A model generated the notes under the pieces. The model did not search any database and was not told the origin of the DNA. It saw nothing but the letters and a program-made list of their open reading frames with translations. The position numbers and the translations under genes are program-made. From positions 1-8,913 of the forward strand of contig DFFY01000059.1 of NCBI GenBank assembly GCA_002371115.1: a stretch of 8,913 bases of DNA. Reading direction: 5' to 3'. Source of the stretch: Bacteroidales bacterium UBA3764. Its GTDB lineage: Bacteria > Bacteroidota > Bacteroidia > Bacteroidales > UBA932. This document shows positions 1-7,142 of the stretch, piece by piece; position 1 is the first letter of the stretch, and every line of letters starts with the position of its first letter.

Positions 1-23
1 GGTTGGTTTTTACGCCGCCAACC
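1..23. repeat. Hairpin with GGTTGG/CCAACC arms
   Basis: GGTTGG at 1-6 is the exact inverted complement of CCAACC at 18-23, with an 11-base loop. The stem may extend left beyond the window edge. The same arms and the same loop length recur at 76-98, with a different loop sequence. No gene is visible between the two hairpins (24-68). Function is unknown; it could be the right half of a terminator for whatever lies to the left. Confidence 0.4.
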
Positions 24-68
24 ACTGACATACAATCGCCATTAAACACCACTCTACATCAATACTCG

Positions 69-105
69 TGCAAAAGGTTGGTTACTCAAAAGCCAACCTT
101 TTGCA
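69..105. terminator. Perfect 13-bp hairpin, possible bidirectional terminator
   Basis: TGCAAAAGGTTGG (69-81) pairs perfectly with CCAACCTTTTGCA (93-105) around an 11-base loop. The GC core is flanked by four A on one side and four T on the other, so either strand reads as a stem followed by a short U-run, as in a bidirectional intrinsic terminator. It lies 80 bases beyond the stop codon of the last gene of the minus-strand operon, where a terminator is expected. The U-run is short and lies within the stem, so the call is moderate. Confidence 0.5.
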
Positions 106-112
106 AATAACT

Positions 113-248
113 CGTGGCGGGCCTTCTCGTCCCTTCCCACCAAGCCATGCCCGTGGCGGTACCTTGTCCAGCGCGGCCCACCTCATCATGCCCGGCCCGC
201 CCCTTCCCGCAAGCCGCGACCCTCGGGACCCACCGCGGAGGAAGTAGG
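113..248. other. GC-rich segment with internal repeats, overlapping the 3' end of the oxidoreductase gene
   Basis: Much more GC-rich than the AT-rich 1-110 region beside it. The octamer CGTGGCGG occurs at 113-120 and 152-159. CCCTTCCC occurs at 131-138 and 201-208, each followed by a similar AAGCC-containing stretch. GGCGGGCC at 116-123 is the perfect inverted complement of GGCCCGCC at 194-201, so the segment could fold over about 86 bases. Bases 186-248 are read as the last codons of the Gfo/Idh gene, but that part does not resemble the family. It may be a dispersed repeat or structured element; the identity is not recognised. Confidence 0.35.
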
Positions 249-1202
249 AACACCCCATTCCGTACGGAGACGGTCCATCAGGTGCATGATGTAAAGCGTT
301 TCTGCATGGGGCATTTGCGCTGGCTCCAATCGGCCTGCAGAAATGGCGTCTGCACAGGCCTGAAACTGGTATTCAAAGCCCGTAATCTGCTTAGGAACAG
401 GAATTTCCCGTTCCAAAATATGCCCTTTCCGGCAAATCCGCAGGCAGGTGGGATTGATAAGATCGTCAAAGACCAGGTAGCCGGTAGTGCCTGCAATGAC
501 CCCTTCGTTGACGCCCTGGGAGAATCCGGAAGCTTGCACAGATGACAGCGTTCCGTCCTCATGGATGCAGGTGATGACCTCGGAGGCATCGACACCGGTG
601 GCTGCACGGATGCAGGAGGTGCTGAGGTCCCGGATGGGGCTGTCGCAGTACATGCGCACAAAGTTGAGCAGATATACCCCAAGGTCCAGCAAGGCACCGC
701 CGCCCAATTCCGGGCGTTGCACCCGTTCCTTCCCCGATACATTATACGCTAACGTGGCTGTAAGCATAAGCGGTTTGCCGATAACCCCGGAGGCGAGCAC
801 CTCCCGGGCCAGGGTGCGTACCGGCATGTAGCGGGGCCACATGGCTTCTGCAATAAATACCCCTTTCTCCCGGGCCAGCGCCAGGATGGCCGCCGCTTCG
901 ACGGCGTTCATCATGAACGATTTCTCCACCAGGCAGGGTTTCCCGGCAAGGATGGCGTCCCGGGCCTGTTCAAAATGGCAGGAATGAGGCGTAGCAATGT
1001 ACACCAGGCCGATGTCCGGGTCCTGCAGCAAGTCCGCATAGGAGCCATAGGCCCGTGGAATACCAAATCGGGCGGCAAACGCCTGCGCCCTTTCCAACGA
1101 ACGTGACCCGATGGCAAGACACGGCATGCCATCCATTTGAGCAAGTGTGCGGGCGGCTTTTTCTGCAATGTGCCCGGCACCGATTATTCCTACATTCATC
1201 AT
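186..1202 (-). CDS. Gfo/Idh/MocA family NAD(P)-dependent oxidoreductase
   Basis: Cytoplasmic dehydrogenase of the Gfo/Idh/MocA superfamily (338 aa), which typically oxidises or reduces sugars, inositols or related diols with NAD(P). The N-terminal Rossmann fold starts at once with VGIIGAGHIAEKA (residues 4-16, GxGxxA type). The motif usually written EKP is EKS here (93-95), with Lys94 as the expected catalytic lysine. PHSCH (72-76), EAMWPRYMP (119-127) and GGGALLDLGVY (167-177) resemble the dihydrodiol/xylose dehydrogenase branch. The C-terminal domain is normal up to about WGV (316-318). The last 20 residues are Gly/Arg-rich, unlike family members, and are encoded by the GC-rich segment. ATG at 1202 is chosen over the in-frame TTG at 1208; ATG at 1199 is equally possible. 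It is last in the operon, 42 bp after the kinase gene. Substrate cannot be predicted. Confidence 0.88.
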   Translation of the reverse strand: MMNVGIIGAGHIAEKAARTLAQMDGMPCLAIGSRSLERAQAFAARFGIPRAYGSYADLLQDPDIGLVYIATPHSCHFEQARDAILAGKPCLVEKSFMMNAVEAAAILALAREKGVFIAEAMWPRYMPVRTLAREVLASGVIGKPLMLTATLAYNVSGKERVQRPELGGGALLDLGVYLLNFVRMYCDSPIRDLSTSCIRAATGVDASEVITCIHEDGTLSSVQASGFSQGVNEGVIAGTTGYLVFDDLINPTCLRICRKGHILEREIPVPKQITGFEYQFQACADAISAGRLEPAQMPHAETLYIMHLMDRLRTEWGVPTSSAVGPEGRGLREGAGRA

Positions 1203-1244
1203 ACACAAAAAAAGCGCTGATTCCCCTTTGTTATGCAGAAGGTC

Positions 1245-2918
1245 CTACAAGGTTTGGCCGCCGATGAATTCACGGAGGATGGAGGTGGGCGGAATGGCAG
1301 CTATCTCCGCAGGCTGCAGGGGCAGGATGTAGGAGAGGAAACGCAGCAGGCGCACCGCCTCCGCATAGGCCGGAGAGGAAGGGACAATGCGGCGCAGGAG
1401 CGGTTCCGCGTAATACCTCAGCAGGGGCAATTCGTACAGCAGGGCCGTGTTGAACTGGGCATCGGCATTCTCCTGGAAGGGGAAGATGTACTTGTCCTCT
1501 CCCTTGCGCACGGAGGGCCAGCGCAGGATGGTGTCTTCCGGGGTGATGCCCCGCACGCGGTTGTCGCGCACCATGCGCCGCAGCAGGCGATTGTCCGTGG
1601 TGGAAATGCAGCAGTTCTCGTCCAGCTTCAGGGACGTGAGGGCCGATGCATAAATGCGGAAAATGCGACTCTGGTCCACGGACGGCACCATGGCCGGATC
1701 CAGTGCATGGATGCCCTCCATGATGAGGATGTCGTTCTCCTCCAGATGCATCGTCCTGCCCTCAAAGAAAGGCCGGCCTTCCTTGAAGTCAAAGCGCGGG
1801 AGCTCCACTTCCCCACCTGCGAGCAGCGTATTCAGGTGGTTTCCCAGCAGCTCCAGATCCATGGCCTCCAGGGCTTCGTAGTCGTAATTGCCGTCGGCGT
1901 CGCGCGGGGTGCGTTCCCGGGACACAAAATAATTGTCCAGCTCTATCACCTTGGGATTCATCTCCCGTACCATGCACTGCTGGGCCAGGCGCAGCGACGA
2001 CGACGTTTTTCCGCTGGACGAAGGCCCGGCCAGAAAGACAATCTTCACGCGGTCGCGCACGTCATAAATCTTATCGGCCAGGTCCGCATAGGCCCGTTCC
2101 TGACGGGCCTCACACAGGTTGATGAGCGTGACGGCGTTGCCCTCCAGCAGGCGCTGGTTCAAGGCTGCCACACTCACCACGCCCGTAGCCTTGCACCAAT
2201 ACCCGTATTCCTTCAGGGTGACCGTCAGTTTTTTCTGCTTCTGGCGGGGAATGGTGCGGGTAATGTCGTCATTGGAAGGATACTGCAGGCAGAACCCGTG
2301 GTGGAACGGCATGAGGTCGAACACCTTCAGGAAGCCCGTGGAAGGCACCAGCGGACCGTAGAAATTGTCGGCCACACCGTCCAGGAAATATACCGAGCAG
2401 AAGAACGTTCCCAATGACTCCTGCAAAGCGGCCTTCAGTTTCTGGTTCTGCGCACGGAACAGGGCGCAGGCTTCGTCCGAGCGCATTTTCGTTTGGGTGA
2501 ACGGCAGGTCCAGGGCTACCAGGCGGCGCATCTCGTCCCTCAGGCGCAGGATGTCTTCGTCGGCAATGTGCTCTGCGCGGAACTTGCAGTACAGGCCGCT
2601 GGGCAGGGAGTGGTTAATCTTGAACACCTTGTCCGGGAACAGCTTGCGCGCGGCACACTGGGCCAGGAAACTGAGCGAACGCAGGTACGTCCGCCGGCCT
2701 TCCGGATGATTGTAGCCGATAAACTCCACGCTGTGCGGGAAGAACAGCTGGAAGTCCAGTGGCTTGAGCTGATGGTCCACCAGGGCCGCCAGCACGGGAT
2801 AGTCCTTCCCGGTTTTGGGGTCATTAACGCTTGCCGGCGCAATGGCGGAGAGTTTCTCTCCCAAAGGCAGTTCGTAGGTTTTGCCGTTATTGATACAGGT
2901 GATGATGATGGTTTCCAT
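1245..2918 (-). CDS. Nucleoside (uridine) kinase-like P-loop protein with TGS/ThrRS-like N-terminus
   Basis: A 557-aa cytoplasmic protein of the phosphoribulokinase/uridine kinase family. Residues 1-60 resemble a TGS domain, and about 60-190 the threonyl-tRNA synthetase second additional domain (for example INHSLPSGLYC, 101-111). The kinase part spans about 290-500. It has a Walker A motif GPSSSGKT (298-305), LDNYF (327-331) in the substrate region, a hydrophobic strand ending in EGIHAL (401-406), and a lid-like RRMVRDNRVRG (447-457) typical of uridine kinases. Proteins with this architecture are widespread in Bacteroidota and Firmicutes and are usually annotated as uridine or nucleoside kinases; the true substrate is often unproven. 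A role in nucleoside phosphorylation, as against phosphorylation of another small hydroxyl compound, is inference. The start codon lies only 3 bp after the GH97 stop codon, so the two genes are probably co-transcribed and perhaps translationally coupled. There is no signal peptide, unlike the three genes ahead of it. Confidence 0.88.
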   Translation of the reverse strand: METIIITCINNGKTYELPLGEKLSAIAPASVNDPKTGKDYPVLAALVDHQLKPLDFQLFFPHSVEFIGYNHPEGRRTYLRSLSFLAQCAARKLFPDKVFKINHSLPSGLYCKFRAEHIADEDILRLRDEMRRLVALDLPFTQTKMRSDEACALFRAQNQKLKAALQESLGTFFCSVYFLDGVADNFYGPLVPSTGFLKVFDLMPFHHGFCLQYPSNDDITRTIPRQKQKKLTVTLKEYGYWCKATGVVSVAALNQRLLEGNAVTLINLCEARQERAYADLADKIYDVRDRVKIVFLAGPSSSGKTSSSLRLAQQCMVREMNPKVIELDNYFVSRERTPRDADGNYDYEALEAMDLELLGNHLNTLLAGGEVELPRFDFKEGRPFFEGRTMHLEENDILIMEGIHALDPAMVPSVDQSRIFRIYASALTSLKLDENCCISTTDNRLLRRMVRDNRVRGITPEDTILRWPSVRKGEDKYIFPFQENADAQFNTALLYELPLLRYYAEPLLRRIVPSSPAYAEAVRLLRFLSYILPLQPAEIAAIPPTSILREFIGGQTL

Positions 2919-2921
2919 GGT

Positions 2922-5114
2922 TTATTTTTCGCGAAGGGACAGGCCGAAGCCGCCGGAGCGGGCCATGCGCACCGTCAGGACATCGGCCGACGTCACCGTG
3001 CTGTGCGTAATGGTATAGGCCTGGGGATTGGTTTCATAGTCGGCGTCCGGAGCGTCTGCATACAGCGTAGCTTCATACGTTTTGCCGGGCTGCAGGAAAT
3101 CCAGCTTGAAGGTGGTCTCGTGGGCGTTTTCACCGCAGACGCCACCCACGTACCAGACGTCGTGCAGGCGGCCGCCGGCATACACGAAGTCGTAGGCGCC
3201 GGAAGTCCCGTTCAGTCGGCCGGCATTGAGCGTAGCCAGTTTGGGATGACGCGCCGTGACAATGTACTCGCCAGGCTCCGCCTCTATATACAGGCTCTTG
3301 TCCCAGTCCACCGCCACGTCCTTGATGAACTGGAAAGCGTCCATGAAGCGGGCGTAGTTCTCCGGCAGGTCCGCGGCCATCTGCAGCGGGCTGTAGAAGG
3401 TGACATACAGGCCCAGCTGGTTGCCTATCGTGTGGCGCATCTTGCCCGTCTGACCGGGCGCCGTGACGGACATGTCCTGCTCAAAGATGCCGGGCGTATA
3501 GTCCATCGGCCCGCCCTGCAGACGCGTGAACGGCAAAATGCAGGTGTGACCCGGATTAATGTCGCTGCGGAATTCCGTGCCCATGGCGCTCTCGTTGCCA
3601 ATCATGTTGGGCCAGGTACGGCACAGGCCGGTGGGACGCACCGCCTCGTGCGCGTTCACCATGATATGATGCCTGGCCGCCTCCGTCACCGCACGGTGGT
3701 AGTGGGTGATGAGCGGCTGGCTGTAGTGATGCTCGCCGAAGGGGATGATATCGCCCACATAGCCGCTCTTCACGGCGTCGTAGCCATATTGGTTCATAAG
3801 GGTATAGGCCTGCTCCATCCAGCGCTCGTAATTCACGGTAGATGAGGAGCTTTCGTGGTGCATGATGAGGCGTATGCCCTTGCTGTGCGCGTATGCGTTC
3901 AGGGCCGGCAGGTCAAAGTCCGGATACGGAGTGACGAAGTCGAACACGAACTCCTTCTGACAGCCGAACCAGTCTTCCCAGCCTTCGTTCCAGCCTTCGA
4001 TGAGCAGGGCGTCGAAGCCGTTGGCAGCGGCAAAGTCAATGTACCTGCGCACATTCTCGTTGTTGGCGCCGTGGCGGCCGTGCGGCTTGGCCTTGGAATA
4101 GTCCGTCACGCCCAGCTGCACGGACGGGAAGTCCGATGTATAGGACCAGTGCGTCTTGCCGGTAATCATCTCCCACCACACGCCCATGTACTTCACGGGG
4201 TGAATCCAGCTCACGTCTTCCAGGGCGCAAGGGTCGTTCAGGTTCAGGATAAGGCGGGAAGCCAGCACGTCGGTGGCCTTTTCGCACACCTGGACCGTAC
4301 GCCAGGGGCTCACACAAGGGGCCTGGAGGCGGGCCTTGATGCCCTGGGCATCCGGGGTGAGGGCCGTGCGGAACACCAGGGTCTTATCGTCCAGAACCAG
4401 GTTAGTGGTAGAATAATCCAGCACGCGGGCCTCGTGGATGTTGATGTACAGGCCCCCGTCCGTCTTCATCTGCAGGGCTGTTTGCACAGCGGTAGGGCCG
4501 ATATAGGACTGGGAGGCGTTGTACGGGCGGTCGGCGCCGTTGATGGAGCGGATCTCCGACAGGCGGGACTTGTTGTAATTGTACTCCTGCGTGTCGTAGT
4601 CGCCGCTGATCCACCAGGCGGTGTGGTCGCCGGTGAGGGCGAATTCCGTGAGTTCATCGGCCACCTTGAAATAGGTAAGCTTGTTCTCCATGGGGAACTC
4701 GTAGCGGAAGCCCACGCCGTCATTGTACACGCGGAAACGGATGTTCATCCTCACGCCGTCCTCGCGGGAGAGCTTCAGGAGCATCTCGTTGTAGCGGTTG
4801 CGGATGCTTGCTTCCTCGCCCCAGACGGGGGCCCAGGTCTCGTCAAAGGAGCTGTAGCTCACGTCGTCCAGCTTGAAGCCATCCTTGAGATCCAGGTCCC
4901 CTACCAGGTCGTAACCCAGACGGGAAGGGAGGATGACGTCCGTCTGTCCATGCTTGAGGGAGTACATGGGGACACCGTCCACTACGTCGGCGCGAAGTTC
5001 CAGCGTGCCGTCCGGGCTCTGGAGGGGATTGCGGTCGATGGGTTTCACTTGGGGGGCGGAACAGGCGGCCAGGGCCAGAATGCCAGACAAAATCAATGTA
5101 ATGGATTGTTTCAT
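2922..5114 (-). CDS. susB: GH97 alpha-glucosidase, SusB-type lipoprotein
   Basis: Glycoside hydrolase family 97 enzyme (730 aa; Bacteroides SusB is about 738) that releases glucose from the non-reducing end of maltodextrins. A lipoprotein signal peptide ends in LALAAC (lipid Cys18). An N-terminal beta-sandwich (about 30-290), a catalytic barrel (about 300-590) and a C-terminal beta domain follow. Glu421 (in HHES), Glu490 (NAHEAVRPTGLCRTWPN), Glu508 and Glu514 (GNESAMGTE) sit at a constant 18-residue offset from the residues I recall for SusB as base and calcium/acid glutamates (439, 508, 526, 532). That points to the inverting, calcium-dependent subgroup rather than the retaining one. ATG at 5114 is preferred: an in-frame GTG at 5144 would prepend ten residues encoded by an intergenic repeat and displace the signal peptide. 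No acidic surface-export motif follows Cys18, so a periplasmic face is inferred. Confidence 0.95.
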   Translation of the reverse strand: MKQSITLILSGILALAACSAPQVKPIDRNPLQSPDGTLELRADVVDGVPMYSLKHGQTDVILPSRLGYDLVGDLDLKDGFKLDDVSYSSFDETWAPVWGEEASIRNRYNEMLLKLSREDGVRMNIRFRVYNDGVGFRYEFPMENKLTYFKVADELTEFALTGDHTAWWISGDYDTQEYNYNKSRLSEIRSINGADRPYNASQSYIGPTAVQTALQMKTDGGLYINIHEARVLDYSTTNLVLDDKTLVFRTALTPDAQGIKARLQAPCVSPWRTVQVCEKATDVLASRLILNLNDPCALEDVSWIHPVKYMGVWWEMITGKTHWSYTSDFPSVQLGVTDYSKAKPHGRHGANNENVRRYIDFAAANGFDALLIEGWNEGWEDWFGCQKEFVFDFVTPYPDFDLPALNAYAHSKGIRLIMHHESSSSTVNYERWMEQAYTLMNQYGYDAVKSGYVGDIIPFGEHHYSQPLITHYHRAVTEAARHHIMVNAHEAVRPTGLCRTWPNMIGNESAMGTEFRSDINPGHTCILPFTRLQGGPMDYTPGIFEQDMSVTAPGQTGKMRHTIGNQLGLYVTFYSPLQMAADLPENYARFMDAFQFIKDVAVDWDKSLYIEAEPGEYIVTARHPKLATLNAGRLNGTSGAYDFVYAGGRLHDVWYVGGVCGENAHETTFKLDFLQPGKTYEATLYADAPDADYETNPQAYTITHSTVTSADVLTVRMARSGGFGLSLREK

Positions 5115-5118
5115 ATTA

Positions 5119-5160
5119 AGATTCTTCACTTCGAGATTCTTCACTTCGTTCAGAATGACA
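5119..5160 (-). repeat. Dispersed-type intergenic repeat with 15-bp tandem duplication
   Basis: On the minus strand this reads CATTCTGAACGAAGTGAAGA followed by ATCT, close to a short repeat I know from many Bacteroidota and other genomes, where its translation appears in spurious ORFs as VILNEVKNL or HSERSEES. Here the terminal 15-mer (plus strand AGATTCTTCACTTCG) is exactly duplicated in tandem at 5119-5133 and 5134-5148. It fills 42 of the 47 bp between the SusA-like and SusB-like genes, starting one base after the upstream stop codon. The GH97 reading frame is open through it. Confidence 0.7.
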
Positions 5161-5161
5161 G

Positions 5162-7138
5162 CTATCGGGTAAATTCTACAATTAAAGCAGTCTTGGGGGC
5201 TACGGAAACGCCGTTTTGGAGCGTAATAGCCTCGCCGGTGAGGACGTCCGTTCCGGTGACCGGGCCGCTCACAAACTCGGCGTAATGGTCCCAGTCCAGG
5301 GTGCGGGGTTCCTCATTATTGTTGATATAGACAAACACCGCTTCCTTGTCCGTGTAGCGGAAGTAGGCATAGCTGTTGTCCGTGATGTTGCGGGCGCCCT
5401 CGTTGCGGCGGGACAGGAAATGCAGCGTCTTGCCTTCCTGGACGGCCTTGCAGCCCTTGCGCCAGCGGAAAAGGGTGCGGGTGTAGTCGTGCAGGTCCGC
5501 GGCGCTTTCATACAGCTCCGGCGCCTGGGCCCGGCCGATGGCAGTGAAGAGGTCACAACCGTCCCCCTCCCAACCACCGGGGAAGTCGATGCGCTTGGCG
5601 CCGTCATGCGACGGGCAGTCCTTGCGCTCCAGGAACATCATCTCGTCGCCATAATACAGCTGCGGAATGCCGCGGAGGGTGGCCAGCAGGGCCAGGCCCA
5701 GCTTCATCTTCCGCGGGTCCGCGCCCCAGGTGTCGCCACTGCGGGCGTGGTCATGGTTGGCGAAGAAGATGAGCATGTGCGACAGGTCCTGATACACGAA
5801 ATCCTGCGCCAGCACCGTGTAGATGCGCGTCATGCCTTCGTCCCAGTTCACCTTGTCTTCACTGAGTGCCGTATGGATGGCGTGCTCCAGCGGGAAGTCC
5901 ATGATGGACGGAAGGTTGGAGTTGAAGCCGTTCTTGTTGGGGTTGTCCTTTTGCCAGTAGGCCACCTGCGGGATGTTGTAGTCCCAGCACTCCCCTACAA
6001 TGTTCATCTTGGGATATTCGTGGGTGACGGCCTTGCACCACTGGGACATGGGACCGGGCTCATTGTACGGATAGGTATCCACGCGGAGGCCGTCCAGACC
6101 GGCATATTCTATCCACCACACGGCCCACTGCTGGAAGTATTTGAGCACAAAGGGGTTGTCCAGGTTCATATCCGGCATGGAAGGCACGAACCAGCCGCTC
6201 TCCTGCCGCTCGCGGTCACACTGGGCGGCATTGGGGTCCATGTACACGGAGAACAGGGCGTTCATCTGCATGTAGGGCTCGTTCACGTGGTACCAGTCCT
6301 TGAACGGCGGCTCCTCCATCCACCAGTGCGCCGTGCCGCAGTGGTTGGTGACAATGTCCATGATTACCTTGAGGCCTTTCTCGTGCGCCTTGGCCACAAA
6401 GGTCTTGTAATGTGCGTTGTCGCCAAAACGCGGGTCGATATGGTAATAGTCCGCGCAGGCATAGCCGTGGTAACTCTCCCGGGGCTGGTTGTCCAAGAGG
6501 AGCGGGGTGCACCAGATGGCCGTGGCGCCCAGGTCCGCGATATAGTCCAGGTGATTGATCATGCCCTGGATGTCACCGCCGTGACGGGCCACCGGGTCCT
6601 GCCGGTCCACCTTGTCCGGCGTGGCGGGAACGGTCCAGGGACGGGCGGAACCGTCAAAGTATTCCCCGCCCTGCCAGGCCTCGTCGTTATCCTGAAAGGC
6701 CGATGCAAATCGGTCCGGCATAACAAGGTAAATCATGTCGGCCGTGGAGTAACTCTCCCGGTCCGCGCTCCCCTGCTCCCGTTCGCGGATGAGGTAGGGG
6801 TACTTGAACGACTCTCCATCCTTGGAGAACACCAGGTAATAGGTGTCTGCAGCGGCTTTGGCCGATACTTCCACGTCCACAAAGAGGAAGTTGGGGCTGT
6901 CGGCCTTGTGGATTTGTTTCACCTTGAGTCCGCCTCCGGGAATGGATACCTCATACGAGGCGATGTCCGGTCCCTGGATGAGGAGCTGCAGGTCCGTCTT
7001 CATGCCCGTCCACCAGCTCAGCGGTTCCACACGGGTCACCTGCGTTGTCGCTTCCTCCACATCGGCAGGGTTCAACGATTGCGGAGCCGAACAGGCGGCG
7101 GTAAGGGCGACAGCAGCCATCAGAATGCTTTTTTTCAT
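5162..7138 (-). CDS. susA: GH13 neopullulanase/cyclomaltodextrinase-like lipoprotein, SusA-type
   Basis: A 658-aa alpha-amylase-family enzyme resembling Bacteroides SusA, which cleaves alpha-1,4 links in maltodextrins, cyclodextrins or pullulan. A lipoprotein signal peptide ends LTAAC (Cys16). The N-terminal cyclomaltodextrinase-type beta-sandwich (about 34-118) carries VEPLSWWTGM. The catalytic barrel spans about 130-560, with region I DIVTNH (261-266), region V MPDMN (321-325), region II GLRVDTYPY with predicted nucleophile Asp354, region III VGECWD with acid/base Glu383, and region IV FFANHDHAR with Asp463. WWIEYAG, YWQKDNP and MDFPL also match what I remember of SusA. A C-terminal all-beta domain (about 575-656) closes the protein. 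All catalytic residues are intact. Start ATG 7138 lies 4 bp after the upstream amylase stop codon. The residues after the lipobox, SAPQ, are shared with the GH97 neighbour. No surface-export motif is evident, so periplasmic action is likely. Confidence 0.94.
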   Translation of the reverse strand: MKKSILMAAVALTAACSAPQSLNPADVEEATTQVTRVEPLSWWTGMKTDLQLLIQGPDIASYEVSIPGGGLKVKQIHKADSPNFLFVDVEVSAKAAADTYYLVFSKDGESFKYPYLIREREQGSADRESYSTADMIYLVMPDRFASAFQDNDEAWQGGEYFDGSARPWTVPATPDKVDRQDPVARHGGDIQGMINHLDYIADLGATAIWCTPLLLDNQPRESYHGYACADYYHIDPRFGDNAHYKTFVAKAHEKGLKVIMDIVTNHCGTAHWWMEEPPFKDWYHVNEPYMQMNALFSVYMDPNAAQCDRERQESGWFVPSMPDMNLDNPFVLKYFQQWAVWWIEYAGLDGLRVDTYPYNEPGPMSQWCKAVTHEYPKMNIVGECWDYNIPQVAYWQKDNPNKNGFNSNLPSIMDFPLEHAIHTALSEDKVNWDEGMTRIYTVLAQDFVYQDLSHMLIFFANHDHARSGDTWGADPRKMKLGLALLATLRGIPQLYYGDEMMFLERKDCPSHDGAKRIDFPGGWEGDGCDLFTAIGRAQAPELYESAADLHDYTRTLFRWRKGCKAVQEGKTLHFLSRRNEGARNITDNSYAYFRYTDKEAVFVYINNNEEPRTLDWDHYAEFVSGPVTGTDVLTGEAITLQNGVSVAPKTALIVEFTR

Positions 7139-7142
7139 GGGG

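Noticed and set aside
10..42. Ten-residue minus-strand ORF (MAIVCQWLAA) as a leader peptide
   Set aside because: Too short to support, no ribosome-binding site seen, and no downstream gene in the window for it to regulate.
1..105. CRISPR array or integron attC sites at the left edge
   Set aside because: Only two copies of a 6-base arm with different loops, no constant-length direct repeat, and no match to the attC core-site pattern.
114..545. Plus-strand 143-codon open frame at the left edge
   Set aside because: Mostly antisense to the oxidoreductase, and its N-terminus is low-complexity Pro/Ala/Arg from the GC-rich segment.
1203..1244. Terminator between the kinase and the oxidoreductase, from a seven-T run on the minus strand
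   Set aside because: Only a four-base stem can form ahead of the T-run, and the T-run sits within about ten bases of the next start codon.
5115..5144. GTG start for GH97 at 5144
   Set aside because: The ten added residues are encoded by the intergenic repeat and would precede the signal peptide.
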